Counted from the stretch's first letter, positions 8,140 through 16,244 are shown. The stretch is 64,000 nt of DNA from Janthinobacterium sp. 1_2014MBL_MicDiv (GCF_001865675.1 NZ_CP011319.1:2108001-2172000); one strand, 5' to 3'. Program-made: numbers and translations. Notes: generated from the letters alone by a model not told the origin.

Positions 8140-8517
8140 ATGAGTAAAATGGGGATTGGCCGCGTCGCTGCCTTTCATCCCCGGATGTGGAACGATGCAG
8201 TGAAAATGCAGGCCGCTGAATTCGAGTGGCTGCCTGCCGCGCTGGAAAACTGTAGCGATGGAGAATGGGAAAGTAAGGCTTACGTGAGCTATGCCTCTCG
8301 CACGCGACTGAACGAGCAAGGCTCCTTGTGCCAGTACAGGAAAGAGAAGGTCGCCTTGCCAAGCTGGCTTCGGATGAAGTTGAGGGCATCTATTGTCTCA
8401 ACAATTAGTCACGAACATGATTCGTATGGGCCAAGAGCCGACGGTAGCTGGTACGGCGCAAATTTCTATGGATGGAAAAAGAGTGTTGATACTTCAAGAA
8501 GGCCAAGAAGTCGTTAA
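8140..8517 (+). CDS. Hypothetical protein, 125 aa, AT-rich patch
   Basis: Begins M-S-K-M-G-I-G-R-V-A-A-F-H-P with GGAG seven bases upstream. I recognise no family. Codon usage is visibly AT-richer than in the flanking genes, which suggests acquisition by transfer. The last 42 codons overlap the next ORF in another frame, and the sequence there becomes low-complexity and basic (...R-R-P-R-S-R). The true protein may once have ended earlier, or the gene may be broken by a frameshift near 8380-8400. Confidence 0.4.
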   Translation: MSKMGIGRVAAFHPRMWNDAVKMQAAEFEWLPAALENCSDGEWESKAYVSYASRTRLNEQGSLCQYRKEKVALPSWLRMKLRASIVSTISHEHDSYGPRADGSWYGANFYGWKKSVDTSRRPRSR

Positions 8518-8782
8518 GACTGGCACATTTCTATATGACGGCCAAATCACGTGTGACGTCGTGATTGTGCGAGGGCCTATTTGCTATGGTTCCGGCGATT
8601 ATGAAGATCTTCCAGAATTCGTGGATGACCATGAGCGGGAAACGTTCTACATTCATTACGGCAGTACAACTGAGCGCGACCGCTACACTGCTGGTGGGGG
8701 CGCTCATCCAACACTGTTGGCGGCGACGGCCATGGTAGAAGCGGCACCAGGATTTGGCCCCACCGTAAAATGGATGGACTGA
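8393..8782 (+). CDS. Hypothetical protein, 129 aa
   Basis: The TTG start at 8393 is supported by GAGGG six bases upstream; an ATG at 8417 is an alternative. The product contains G-K-R-V-L-I-L-Q-E-G-Q-E-V-V-K-T-G-T-F and ends G-P-T-V-K-W-M-D. Balanced composition with few basic runs argues for a real soluble protein. Family unknown. It shares the AT-rich patch with the preceding ORF and overlaps it by 125 bp, an arrangement also compatible with remains of a transferred cassette. Confidence 0.5.
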   Translation: MSQQLVTNMIRMGQEPTVAGTAQISMDGKRVLILQEGQEVVKTGTFLYDGQITCDVVIVRGPICYGSGDYEDLPEFVDDHERETFYIHYGSTTERDRYTAGGGAHPTLLAATAMVEAAPGFGPTVKWMD

Positions 8783-8847
8783 ATCCATGGTCTGGATACG
8801 GCGGCGGAAGCAGCCAGGGACTGTAACCGGCCAGAAGAGGACGCTGC

Positions 8848-8871
8848 ATGATGGACGGAATTCCAAGCTAA
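8848..8871 (+). other. Possible 7-codon leader ORF upstream of aph
   Basis: ATG-ATG followed by five sense codons and TAA, with a strong GAAGAGG site seven bases upstream. It ends six bases before the ATG proposed for the APH gene, which itself lacks a clear Shine-Dalgarno sequence. It could supply translation by re-initiation, or be chance. Confidence 0.25.
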
Positions 8872-8876
8872 ACCGG

Positions 8877-9689
8877 ATGCATGATATGAATCGCGAGAAA
8901 GCGTGCGCAGCCGTGCAGATGCCGGCCAGCCTGTCGGCCGAGCTGGCCGGATACGAGTGGGGGCGTGACACGGTAGGCGCATCGGGCGGAGCCGTGTACC
9001 GGCTCCACGGCAAGGCGCATCGTCCCGAACTGTTTTTGAAACACGGCAAAGATGCCATTGCCGATGACATCGCCGATGAAATGGTCAGGCTGCGCTGGCT
9101 GGGGGGATATGTCCCCGTGCCCGCCGTCGTGCATTTCACCCGCGCGGATGACGAGGCATGGTTGCTCATGACGCCGGTACCCGGGAAAACTGCTTACCAG
9201 ATACTGGAAGCCTATCCCGAACGCAGAACCGCTGTCGTGGACGCTATCGCGGCTTTCCTGCGACAGATACATGCAATCCCCATTAGCGACTGCCCTTTTA
9301 CGAGCGAGCATGGCTACCGCCTGGTTCGTGCGCGTACGCGCATCGATGCGGGTCTGGTGGACGAAGACGACTTCGACGACGAGCGTGAAGGCTGGACGGC
9401 GGAGCAGGTATGGGACGCCATGCAAGCCCTGTTGCCACTCGCGCCCGATCCGGTGGTCACCCACGGCGACTTTTCGCTCGATAATATGCTCATCGACGGG
9501 GAGGCGTTTGCCTGCATCGATGTGGGTCGAGCTGGCATTGCCGATCGCTACCAGGACCTCGCCATCGCCTGGAATTGCCTTGCAGAGTTCGGTGCACCGC
9601 TTCAGCAGAGATTCCTGGAGCAATATGGCGTCCCCAAGCCTGATCGGGACAAGCTGCACTTCCACTTGATGCTCGACGAGTTATTTTAA
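8877..9689 (+). CDS. APH(3')-type aminoglycoside O-phosphotransferase
   Basis: 270 aa (267 if the ATG at 8886 is used), matching the ~265-270 aa of APH(3') kinases, which transfer phosphate to the 3'-OH of kanamycin/neomycin-type drugs. Similarity to the APH(3')-I pattern runs end to end: Y-E-W-G-R-D-T-V-G-A-S-G-G (nucleotide loop), E-L-F-L-K-H-G-K (ATP-binding Lys), V-T-H-G-D-F-S-L-D-N (catalytic Asp), I-D-V-G-R-A-G-I-A-D-R-Y-Q-D (Mg-binding DxG) and F-H-L-M-L-D-E at the C-terminus. The start is uncertain because neither ATG has a good ribosome-binding site. It lies beside an AT-rich patch, but I see no transposase or integrase, so it is probably a chromosomal intrinsic gene. Confidence 0.88.
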   Translation: MHDMNREKACAAVQMPASLSAELAGYEWGRDTVGASGGAVYRLHGKAHRPELFLKHGKDAIADDIADEMVRLRWLGGYVPVPAVVHFTRADDEAWLLMTPVPGKTAYQILEAYPERRTAVVDAIAAFLRQIHAIPISDCPFTSEHGYRLVRARTRIDAGLVDEDDFDDEREGWTAEQVWDAMQALLPLAPDPVVTHGDFSLDNMLIDGEAFACIDVGRAGIADRYQDLAIAWNCLAEFGAPLQQRFLEQYGVPKPDRDKLHFHLMLDELF

Positions 9690-9691
9690 GG

Positions 9692-9720
9692 TCGCCCCAT
9701 TGGTATCCGCTTTGGGGCGA
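9692..9720 (+). terminator. Hairpin after aph, possible terminator
   Basis: Perfect 8-bp inverted repeat TCGCCCCA/TGGGGCGA (9692-9699, 9713-9720) with a 13-nt loop, three bases after the aph stop. No T-run follows, so any termination would be weak or factor-dependent. The rest of the gap to 9919 holds only a 10-bp tandem duplication (9739-9758). Confidence 0.35.
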
Positions 9721-9919
9721 AAGCCGCCAATGACGGCAGCCGGCCACTGCCGGCCACTTCCAGATGATTTCAGCCGATTCCCCTTGCCGCGCCCCGTGTA
9801 AAAGCACTGGCGCTGCGCCGATTCTGTTGTACAATCCTTGAGAACGGTCGTGCTTTTTTGTGCGCTGAGCTTCCTTGCGTGCAGTCATCACGGCATATCA
9901 TAAGAACAAGGAGACAGAC

Positions 9920-11110
9920 ATGGACTTGCATTACACGGCCGGGGAGACGGCGTTCCGCGACACGGTGCGCGCCTTCCTCGACAGCCATCTGCCGGCGGAC
10001 TTGCAGCGCAAGGTGCGCCAGCACCTGCGCCTGACCAAGGACGATTATGTGCGCTGGCACAAGATTGTTGCGCAGCAAGGCTGGGCCGCGCCGGCCTGGC
10101 CCGTCGAATACGGCGGCACGGGTTGGACCGCCGTGCAGCGCCATATCTGGGAAGACGAGTGCGCGCGCGCCGCCACGCCGCCCATTCTGCCGTTCGGCGT
10201 CAACATGGTGGCGCCCGTCATCATGGCCTTCGCCAACGCCGAGCAAAAAGCCTATTACCTGCCGCGCATCCTCAACTGCGACGACTGGTGGTGCCAGGGG
10301 TATTCGGAACCGGGCGCCGGCTCCGACCTGGCCTCGCTGAAAACCACGGCCGAGCGCGATGGCGACCACTACATCGTCAATGGCCAGAAAACCTGGACCA
10401 CCTTGGGCCAGCATGCGGACATGATCTTTTGCCTGGTGCGCACGGACAGCACGGTGCGCAAGCAGGAAGGCATCAGTTTCTTGCTGATCGACATGAAAAC
10501 GCCGGGCATCACCGTGCGCCCCATCATCATGCTCGATGAAGAGCATGAAGTGAACGAAGTCTTCTTCGACAATGTGCGCGTGCCCGTCAGCAACCTGGTG
10601 GGCCAGGAAAACAAGGGCTGGACCTACGCCAAGTACCTGCTGGGCCACGAGCGCACGGGCATCGCCGCCGTCGGACGTTCGCAGCGCGAATTGACCTTCC
10701 TCAAGCAGCTGGCCATGCGGCAGAACAAGCGCGGCGCGCCCTTGCTGCACGACCCCGCGTTCGCCGCCAAGGTGGCCCACCTGGAAATCGAATTGATGGC
10801 GCTGGAAATGACGGTCTTGCGCGTCATCAGCGAAGAGGGCAAGGGGCCGGGACCGCAGGCGTCGATGCTGAAGGTGCGCGGCTCGGAATTGCAGCAGCAG
10901 CTGACGGAACTGATGGTCGAAGCCATCGGCCCGCAAGCCTTGCCCTTCGACCCCGATTTTCTTGACGGCAGCGCGCCGCACAGCAGCGCAGGCGACGACC
11001 TGGCTGCGCCGCTGGCCGCGTATTACTTTAATTACCGCAAGACATCGATCTATGGCGGCTCGAATGAAATCCAGAAAAACATCATCACGCAGATGATCCT
11101 GGGCCTGTGA
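9920..11110 (+). CDS. Acyl-CoA dehydrogenase, first subunit
   Basis: 396 aa FAD enzyme introducing a 2,3 double bond into an acyl-CoA. Visible: W-W-C-Q-G-Y-S-E-P-G-A-G-S-D-L-A-S-L (FAD/substrate loop), V-N-G-Q-K-T-W-T-T-L-G-Q-H-A-D (beta-barrel), G-H-E-R-T, and the C-terminal Y-G-G-S-N-E-I-Q-K-N-I. The ATG at 9920 follows AAGGAGACAG. It is the first gene of a four-gene operon with a second dehydrogenase and two MaoC hydratases. Paired acyl-CoA dehydrogenases of this type (PimC/PimD or the mycobacterial ChsE1/ChsE2) often form heterotetramers acting on bulky or dicarboxylic acyl-CoAs. The substrate here is unknown. Confidence 0.9.
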   Translation: MDLHYTAGETAFRDTVRAFLDSHLPADLQRKVRQHLRLTKDDYVRWHKIVAQQGWAAPAWPVEYGGTGWTAVQRHIWEDECARAATPPILPFGVNMVAPVIMAFANAEQKAYYLPRILNCDDWWCQGYSEPGAGSDLASLKTTAERDGDHYIVNGQKTWTTLGQHADMIFCLVRTDSTVRKQEGISFLLIDMKTPGITVRPIIMLDEEHEVNEVFFDNVRVPVSNLVGQENKGWTYAKYLLGHERTGIAAVGRSQRELTFLKQLAMRQNKRGAPLLHDPAFAAKVAHLEIELMALEMTVLRVISEEGKGPGPQASMLKVRGSELQQQLTELMVEAIGPQALPFDPDFLDGSAPHSSAGDDLAAPLAAYYFNYRKTSIYGGSNEIQKNIITQMILGL

Positions 11111-11127
11111 GGCGAGAGGGAGACGAC

Positions 11128-12273
11128 ATGGACTTCAATTTTAATCAGGAACAGCAGCAATTCGCCGATGCGCTCAGGCGCTGGGTCGACAAGGATTACC
11201 GCTTCGAGACGCGCCAGGCGATCATCCATTCGGCAACGGGCACGTCGGATGCGGCCTGGGCCACCCTGGCCGAGCTGGGCATGACGGCCTTGCCGCTGCC
11301 GGCCGGCGCGGGCGGTTTCGACGGCACGGCCGTCGACATGCTGCTGGTGATGCAGGAACTGGGACGCGGCCTCGTGGTCGAGCCCTACCTGGCTACCGTG
11401 CTGGGGGCGCGTTTCCTCACGTTGGCCGGCGGCCACGATGGCGTGCTCGAGCAGGTTGCCGGCGGCAGCCTGAAACTGGCGTGCGCGCTCGGAGAACAGC
11501 AATCGCGCCACGACTTGCACGATATCGCCACCACGGCCACGGCCAGCGGCGACGGCTTCGTGCTGGACGGCGTGAAAACCGTCGTCCTCCACGGTGCGCA
11601 GGCGGGCGCCTTGATCGTCTCGGCGCGCAGCGGCGGCCGCCAGGACGGCACGGACGGCATTTCCTTATTCCTCGTGCCGGCCGACGCGCCCGGCGTGACC
11701 GTGCGCGACTACCGCACCATCGACGGCCAGCGGGCCGCCACCGTGACCCTCGTGCAAGTGGTGCTCGGGCATGAGGCGCTGATCGGCCAGGCGGGGCAGG
11801 GCTGGCCCGTGCTGGACGCGGCGCTCGACTATGGCGCCACCCTGCTGTGCGCGGAAGCCGTGGGCGCCATGGACGCCATCTTTGCCGCCACCCTGGAATA
11901 CCTGAAGACGCGCCAGCAGTTCGGCGCGCCCATCGGCAAGTTCCAGGCCTTGCAGCACCGCATGGCCGACATGTTCATCCACCTGGAGCAAGCGCGCTCG
12001 ATGGCCATGCTGGCCGCCGCCAAGGCCGACAGCAACGATGTGGCGGAGCGGCGCCGTACCGTGTCCGCCGCCAAGGCGCGGGTGGGGCTGGCCGCCACCT
12101 TTGTCGGCCAGCAAGCCGTGCAATTGCATGGCGGCATGGGCGTCACCGATGAATTGCCCGCCGCCCACCATTTCAAGCGTTTGAGCATGATCGCCCTGAC
12201 CCTGGGCGACGTGGAGCACCATATCGAGCGCTTTATCGCCCAACCGGGCTTTTTGCCGACGGAGACCGCATGA
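11128..12273 (+). CDS. Acyl-CoA dehydrogenase, second subunit
   Basis: 381 aa. More divergent than its upstream neighbour. It has the N-terminal F-N-F-N-Q-E-Q-Q-Q-F-A-D-A-L helix, T-R-Q-Q-F-G-A-P-I-G-K-F-Q-A-L-Q-H-R-M-A-D (helical domain) and Q-L-H-G-G-M-G-V-T-D-E-L near the C-terminus, but no clear serine-glycine FAD loop. This fits the alpha/beta split-site arrangement of heteromeric acyl-CoA dehydrogenases. ATG at 11128, 17 bp after the previous stop, with GAGGGAGA upstream. Its stop overlaps the next ATG by 4 bp. Confidence 0.88.
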   Translation: MDFNFNQEQQQFADALRRWVDKDYRFETRQAIIHSATGTSDAAWATLAELGMTALPLPAGAGGFDGTAVDMLLVMQELGRGLVVEPYLATVLGARFLTLAGGHDGVLEQVAGGSLKLACALGEQQSRHDLHDIATTATASGDGFVLDGVKTVVLHGAQAGALIVSARSGGRQDGTDGISLFLVPADAPGVTVRDYRTIDGQRAATVTLVQVVLGHEALIGQAGQGWPVLDAALDYGATLLCAEAVGAMDAIFAATLEYLKTRQQFGAPIGKFQALQHRMADMFIHLEQARSMAMLAAAKADSNDVAERRRTVSAAKARVGLAATFVGQQAVQLHGGMGVTDELPAAHHFKRLSMIALTLGDVEHHIERFIAQPGFLPTETA

Positions 12274-12758
12274 CCGTATTGACCGAGATCCAACCCAAAC
12301 ATTGGTATTTTGAAGACTTTACGCAGGGCATGGAAATCGACCTGGGCCAGCGCCATGTGACGGAGAAGGAAATCATCGCCTTCGCCACGGATTTCGACCC
12401 GCAACCATTCCACGTCGACCATGCAGCCGCGGAAAAGACGATATTCAAGGGCGTCATCGCCAGCGGCTGGCACACCTGCGGCATGATGATGCGCCTGGTG
12501 GTGGACAACCTGCTCAAGCACTCGTCCAGCATGGGCTCGCCCGGCCTGGACAGCATCCGCTGGCTCAAACCCGTGCGCGCCGGCGATACCCTGCAGCTGA
12601 CCTATCAGGTCAAGGAAGTGCGTCCGTCAAGCAGCAAGCCGGACCGCGGCATCGTCGTTTCCGTGTGGAGCGTGCGCAACCAGCATGGCGACGTCGTCAC
12701 CACCGTCGAGGGCATGGGCATGTTCGGCCGCCGCCCGGCAGGAGTGGAGCATGCGTGA
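12270..12758 (+). CDS. MaoC-like (R)-hydratase
   Basis: 162 aa hot-dog fold protein that hydrates 2-enoyl-CoA. The catalytic region reads A-T-D-F-D-P-Q-P-F-H-V-D, giving the Asp/His dyad at the usual spacing, followed by A-S-G-W-H-T. ATGA overlap with the upstream dehydrogenase gene indicates translational coupling. With the next gene it forms a MaoC pair, which may act as a heteromer in the same beta-oxidation-like step set. Confidence 0.88.
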   Translation: MTVLTEIQPKHWYFEDFTQGMEIDLGQRHVTEKEIIAFATDFDPQPFHVDHAAAEKTIFKGVIASGWHTCGMMMRLVVDNLLKHSSSMGSPGLDSIRWLKPVRAGDTLQLTYQVKEVRPSSSKPDRGIVVSVWSVRNQHGDVVTTVEGMGMFGRRPAGVEHA

Positions 12759-13206
12759 TATCGCCGGCATCGCCGGCTTCCAGGCCTTGTCGGGACAGCA
12801 CGTGGCCGTTTCCGACTGGCTCACCATCACCCAGCAGCGCATCGACACCTTTGCCGACGCCACCGACGACCATCAGTGGATCCACGTCGATGCGGAACGC
12901 TGCGCGCGCGAGTCGCCATATGGCGGCACGGTGGCGCACGGTTTCCTGACCCTGTCGCTGCTGCCGGCCATGCTGGCGGGGGCCATGCGCATGGCGGGCA
13001 TCCGCATGGCCATCAACTATGGCCTCAATAAAGTGCGTTTTCCCGCCCCCGTGCCGGTCGGCAGCCGGCTGCGCGCGCGGCTCGACATTCTTTCCGTCGA
13101 TGACTTGCCGGAAGGAGCGCAGGTGAACTGGGCCGTCACGATGGAGCGCGAGGGCGACAGCAAGCCCGTGTGCGTGGCGGAGTTCCTGATGCGCTGCTAT
13201 CCGTAG
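12751..13206 (+). CDS. MaoC-like dehydratase/hydratase
   Basis: 151 aa, classic single hot-dog MaoC. I-D-T-F-A-D-A-T-D-D-H-Q-W-I-H-V-D carries the catalytic Asp and His, then Y-G-G-T-V-A-H-G-F-L-T-L-S-L and Y-G-L-N-K-V-R-F-P-A-P-V. The ATG at 12751 lies inside the end of the preceding gene (8-bp overlap) with GGAGTGGAG upstream. It is the last gene of the acyl-CoA operon. Its stop overlaps the convergent PPTase stop by 10 bp, so no terminator separates the operon from the siderophore locus. Confidence 0.9.
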   Translation: MRDIAGIAGFQALSGQHVAVSDWLTITQQRIDTFADATDDHQWIHVDAERCARESPYGGTVAHGFLTLSLLPAMLAGAMRMAGIRMAINYGLNKVRFPAPVPVGSRLRARLDILSVDDLPEGAQVNWAVTMEREGDSKPVCVAEFLMRCYP

Positions 13207-13961
13207 CCGAGGCGGCTGGCCGGCAGCGTCGAACACGGGGCATGGCGCAGCGCTTGCCCGCAGGGGCTGCCGGCAGCCAGCAGGCAGCGGGGACTGAGCG
13301 GCGCCTGCGGCTGCTGCGAACAGACGGCGGCGCAAAACGCGGCATCGCCGCGCGGCAAGTCGCGGCAGTAATAGGGCGCGGAGGAGGGCATGCCTTCATG
13401 CCGCACCTGCCACAGCCCGGTATCCACGGGCGCAAAACTGACGAGGCGGAAATCCACGCTCAGTCCCGTGCCGAGCGCCTTCAGATACGCTTCCTTGCGC
13501 GTCCACAAGGGATAAAACAGTTGCCTGCGCTGGTCCGGCGCCAGGGCCGCCATGGCCGCGCGTTCGTCCGCGTGGCACAGCAGTTCGAGCAGGGGTTCGA
13601 TATCGAACGGTGCCCCCGCGCACTGTTCCAGGTCGACGCCGACGGCATGGCGGGCAATGGCGAGCAGCATCGTGTTGCCGCTATGCGACAAGTTGAACTG
13701 CAGCGCTTGCCCGGCCAGTGCCGGTTTGCCGAAAGCGCCATGCCGGAAGGCGACGGCGGCGGGCGGCACGTCCAGGTAGTCAGACAGTATCTGGCGCAAG
13801 GCGCCCTGCGAGCGGCGGTAGCGCGTTTGCAGCGCAAGGCTGCGGAAACGCTGCGCCTTGTCGTTCTCCAGCGGATTCAGGCTGGCGGCAAAGGCATCGA
13901 GGTGGCTGTCATCGAGGTCGACTTGCCATAGCGCGATGTCCTGCCCTTCGAGCATCTGCAT
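13197..13961 (-). CDS. Sfp-type 4'-phosphopantetheinyl transferase
   Basis: 254 aa enzyme converting apo- to holo-carrier proteins, needed for the T domains of the four NRPSs here. Motifs in order: F-G-K-P-A-L, F-N-L-S-H-S-G-N, V-G-V-D-L-E-Q (Mg-binding Asp and Glu) and F-Y-P-L-W-T-R-K-E-A-Y-L-K-A-L-G. It is the third gene of the leftward mbtH-TE-PPTase operon, starting three bases after the thioesterase stop. The last ~45 residues are Cys/Pro-rich and extend past the typical Sfp end. A second ATG two codons in is an alternative start. Confidence 0.92.
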   Translation of the reverse strand: MQMLEGQDIALWQVDLDDSHLDAFAASLNPLENDKAQRFRSLALQTRYRRSQGALRQILSDYLDVPPAAVAFRHGAFGKPALAGQALQFNLSHSGNTMLLAIARHAVGVDLEQCAGAPFDIEPLLELLCHADERAAMAALAPDQRRQLFYPLWTRKEAYLKALGTGLSVDFRLVSFAPVDTGLWQVRHEGMPSSAPYYCRDLPRGDAAFCAAVCSQQPQAPLSPRCLLAAGSPCGQALRHAPCSTLPASRLGYG

Positions 13962-13964
13962 CGC

Positions 13965-14726
13965 TTATGCCGGCACCAGGCTGGCGCGGATGGTCGCCAG
14001 CACGGCCTCGGCATGCGTGTCGATGAAAAAGTGTCCGCCGTCATGCCAGGCGCTGTGGCTCATGCCAGCGGTTTCCAGCGCCCACGCCGCCACGCCGTCG
14101 GCGCTGACGCGCGCATCGGCGTGCCCCGCCAGTACCGTCAGCGGCATCGTCAGGCGCGGACCCGGGTGATAGTGGTAGGTTTCCACCATGCAGAAATCGG
14201 CGCGCAGGGTCGGTAGCAGCAACGCCATCAATTCGTGCTCGTCCAGCAGTGCCCGCGGCGTGCCATCGTAGCTGCGCAGTTCTTCCAGCAGGGCCTCGTC
14301 CGGCAAGCGGTGCAGCATGCGCGGGGGCGGGCGGCGCTGCGGTGCATTCGCGCCCGACACCAGCAGCCGCAGCGGCGGCGGCATCTCCAGGCGCGCCAGG
14401 CCGCGCGCCACTTCAAATGCCAGCAGGGCGCCCATGCTGTGGCCGAACAGGGCGTAGGGCTGGGGCATGGCGCGCAGTTCGCGGGCCAGCGCCCGCGTCA
14501 GTTCGGCTGCCAGCGGCAGCAGCTGGTCCGGCGGCGCTTCCCCCATGCGCCGGCCATGGCCGGGCAGCTCGATGGCGCACACTTCGATGGACGGCTCCAG
14601 CTTCGCTTGCCAAGTGCGGAAGGCGGCGGCGCTGGCACCCGCATGGGCGAAGCAATACAGGCGCAGTGCGCGGGCGGCATGCGGCCTGCCGCGCACCAGC
14701 CAGTTGCCATCCAGGCCAGCGCTCAC
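13965..14726 (-). CDS. Type II thioesterase
   Basis: 253 aa alpha/beta hydrolase that clears mis-primed or stalled acyl groups from NRPS carrier domains. Motifs: L-R-L-Y-C-F-A-H-A-G-A-S-A-A-A-F-R-T-W (N-terminal), A-L-F-G-H-S-M-G-A-L-L-A-F-E (GHSMG, nucleophile Ser), L-A-G-H-A-D-A-R-V (Asp loop) and the late H-D-G-G-H-F-F-I (catalytic His). I choose the GTG at 14726 because it overlaps the mbtH stop (GTGA) and gives the usual length. An ATG 93 bases upstream would add 31 residues read from within mbtH. Confidence 0.92.
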   Translation of the reverse strand: MSAGLDGNWLVRGRPHAARALRLYCFAHAGASAAAFRTWQAKLEPSIEVCAIELPGHGRRMGEAPPDQLLPLAAELTRALARELRAMPQPYALFGHSMGALLAFEVARGLARLEMPPPLRLLVSGANAPQRRPPPRMLHRLPDEALLEELRSYDGTPRALLDEHELMALLLPTLRADFCMVETYHYHPGPRLTMPLTVLAGHADARVSADGVAAWALETAGMSHSAWHDGGHFFIDTHAEAVLATIRASLVPA

Positions 14727-14950
14727 TGCGCCCCGGCTTCCCGCGCGCCGCCATCCATGGCCTGGCGCAGGCTGAGCGGACGCATGTCGGTCCAGACCTG
14801 TTCGATATGCGCCAGGCATTCTTCCTTGCTGCCGCGCTTGCCGGCTTCGCGCCAGCCGGCCGGGATGGCCTTGTAATCGGGCCAGATCGAGTACTGCTCT
14901 TCCTCGTTGACGACAACGTAAAAACGGGTATCAGGTTGATCCCAACTCAT
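14723..14950 (-). CDS. MbtH-like protein
   Basis: 75 aa chaperone/activator that binds NRPS adenylation domains. The family signature is complete: N-E-E-E-Q-Y-S-I-W-P, then P-A-G-W, then C-L-A-H-I-E-Q-V-W-T-D-M-R-P-L-S-L. The ATG at 14950 has AAGGAG upstream. It is the first gene of the leftward operon, so it would be expressed from the AT-rich divergent region at 14951-15254 together with the NRPS genes. Confidence 0.96.
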   Translation of the reverse strand: MSWDQPDTRFYVVVNEEEQYSIWPDYKAIPAGWREAGKRGSKEECLAHIEQVWTDMRPLSLRQAMDGGAREAGAQ

Positions 14951-15254
14951 GCTGACTCCTTTGAAAGGTAGGGGCGCCCGTGCGCGGTGAAATCATTCTA
15001 AATCTAAATGATTATGATTCCTATTTATATTTTATTGTTTTACTGATAAACTTTGAAAAAATCAGTTCAGCTTGAGTTAGTTCGAACATTGTTGGAAAGA
15101 ATACGCAATATCGGTTTCTTACAGACACTCACAATCCCCGATCGCGACGATTGCAGGCGGATTCCAGGCGCACTCTACAAGAGACATCTCACCAAGGCCT
15201 TGCGGACTTGACCGCTCGCCAGGACGTTACGCAATCTCAGACGAAGGAGTTGGC
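14951..15254. promoter_or_regulatory. Divergent promoter region of the siderophore cluster with Fur-like site
   Basis: 304 bp without genes, strikingly AT-rich for this genome between about 14991 and 15120. It contains an inverted repeat AATCATT-N9-AATGATT (14991-14997, 15007-15013). The run AATGATTATGATT (15007-15019) resembles the Fur consensus half-sites NATWAT. It should control mbtH leftward and the TauD gene rightward under iron limitation. No sigma factor gene of the PvdS type lies in the window, and I see no TAAAT/CGT ECF promoter here. Confidence 0.45.
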
Positions 15255-16244
15255 ATGCACTCGGCAACAAGCACTGTATTCGATGGTCAGCTGGAGGTGT
15301 CTCCGTTATTACCGGGAAGCAGTCTTCCCATGCTCGTCACGCCCGGACAGGGCGCGCGGTGGCCAGCAGCCATGCCGGCCATGCTGGCCGCCGCGCAAGC
15401 GCACCTCGACGTGGCGGGCGGCCTGCTGTTCCGCGGTTTCGGGCTGCATGGCGAGCAGCCTTTCCAGCAATTTGTGCGCGCGTTCGGGCATGAGCTGCTG
15501 ACCTATGAATTCGGCTCCACGCCCCGCTCCGCGCTGGGCAAGGGCGTATATACGTCGACCGAATACCCGGCGCACCAGGTGATTCCCCTGCACTGCGAAC
15601 AGTCCTACACGCGCCAGTGGCCGATGAAGATCTGGTTCCACTGCATCGTGGCCAGCGCGCAGGATGGCGAGACGCCGATCGCCGACAGCCGGCAGATCTT
15701 TGCGCGCCTCGACCCGGCCCTGCGCCGGCGCTTCGAGCAGAAACGCCTGATGTATGTGCGCAATTATGGCAATGGCCTGGATTTGCCATGGCAGGATGCA
15801 TTCAACACGGATGACAGGGCCGAGGCGGAGCGCTATTGCCGCTCGCAGGACATCGCCTTCGAGTGGAAGGACGATGGCGAACTGCGCACGCGGCAAGTGT
15901 GCCAGGCGGTGGCGCGGCATCCGCGCACGGGACAGGACGTGTGGTTCAACCAGGCGCATTTGTTCCATGTGTCGAACCTGGCGCCGCCCGTGCGCGAATC
16001 GCTGCTGATGCTGGTCGACAGCGACCTCGATTTGCCGCGCAATGTGTATTACGGCGACGGCTCGCCGATCGAGGAATCGGCGCTGCAGGAAATTCGCGGC
16101 GTCCTCGATGCCTGCACGGTGATGTTTCCGTGGGTCGAGGGCGATGTGCTGATGCTCGACAATATGCTGGCCGCGCATGGCCGTTCCACCTTCAAGGGCG
16201 CCCGCAAGATCGTCGTGGCGATGGCGGAGGCCGCGCATGAATGA
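15255..16244 (+). CDS. TauD/SyrP-type Fe(II)/2-oxoglutarate beta-hydroxylase, stand-alone
   Basis: 329 aa non-heme iron oxygenase of the SyrP branch, expected to hydroxylate the beta carbon of carrier-bound Asp. The iron ligands read P-L-H-C-E-Q-S-Y (HxE) with the distal His in M-L-A-A-H-G-R; H-C-I-V-A-S-A-Q-D-G-E-T-P-I-A-D-S-R and Y-Y-G-D-G-S-P-I-E are family hallmarks. ATG with AAGGAG seven bases upstream. It overlaps the start of NRPS1 by 8 bp. The first NRPS1 adenylation domain has an Asp code, so that residue is its likely target. The domain fused to the end of NRPS1 is a paralogue with the same layout but divergent sequence. Confidence 0.88.
   Translation: MHSATSTVFDGQLEVSPLLPGSSLPMLVTPGQGARWPAAMPAMLAAAQAHLDVAGGLLFRGFGLHGEQPFQQFVRAFGHELLTYEFGSTPRSALGKGVYTSTEYPAHQVIPLHCEQSYTRQWPMKIWFHCIVASAQDGETPIADSRQIFARLDPALRRRFEQKRLMYVRNYGNGLDLPWQDAFNTDDRAEAERYCRSQDIAFEWKDDGELRTRQVCQAVARHPRTGQDVWFNQAHLFHVSNLAPPVRESLLMLVDSDLDLPRNVYYGDGSPIEESALQEIRGVLDACTVMFPWVEGDVLMLDNMLAAHGRSTFKGARKIVVAMAEAAHE

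Noticed and set aside
9739..9758. Tandem GCCGGCCACT x2 as a regulatory repeat
   Set aside because: Only two units with no symmetry relative to a promoter; probably replication slippage.
15000..15120. PvdS/ECF-type promoter (TAAAT-N16/17-CGT) for the NRPS genes
   Set aside because: A TAAAT is present near 14999 but no CGT lies at the right distance, and no ECF sigma gene is in the window.
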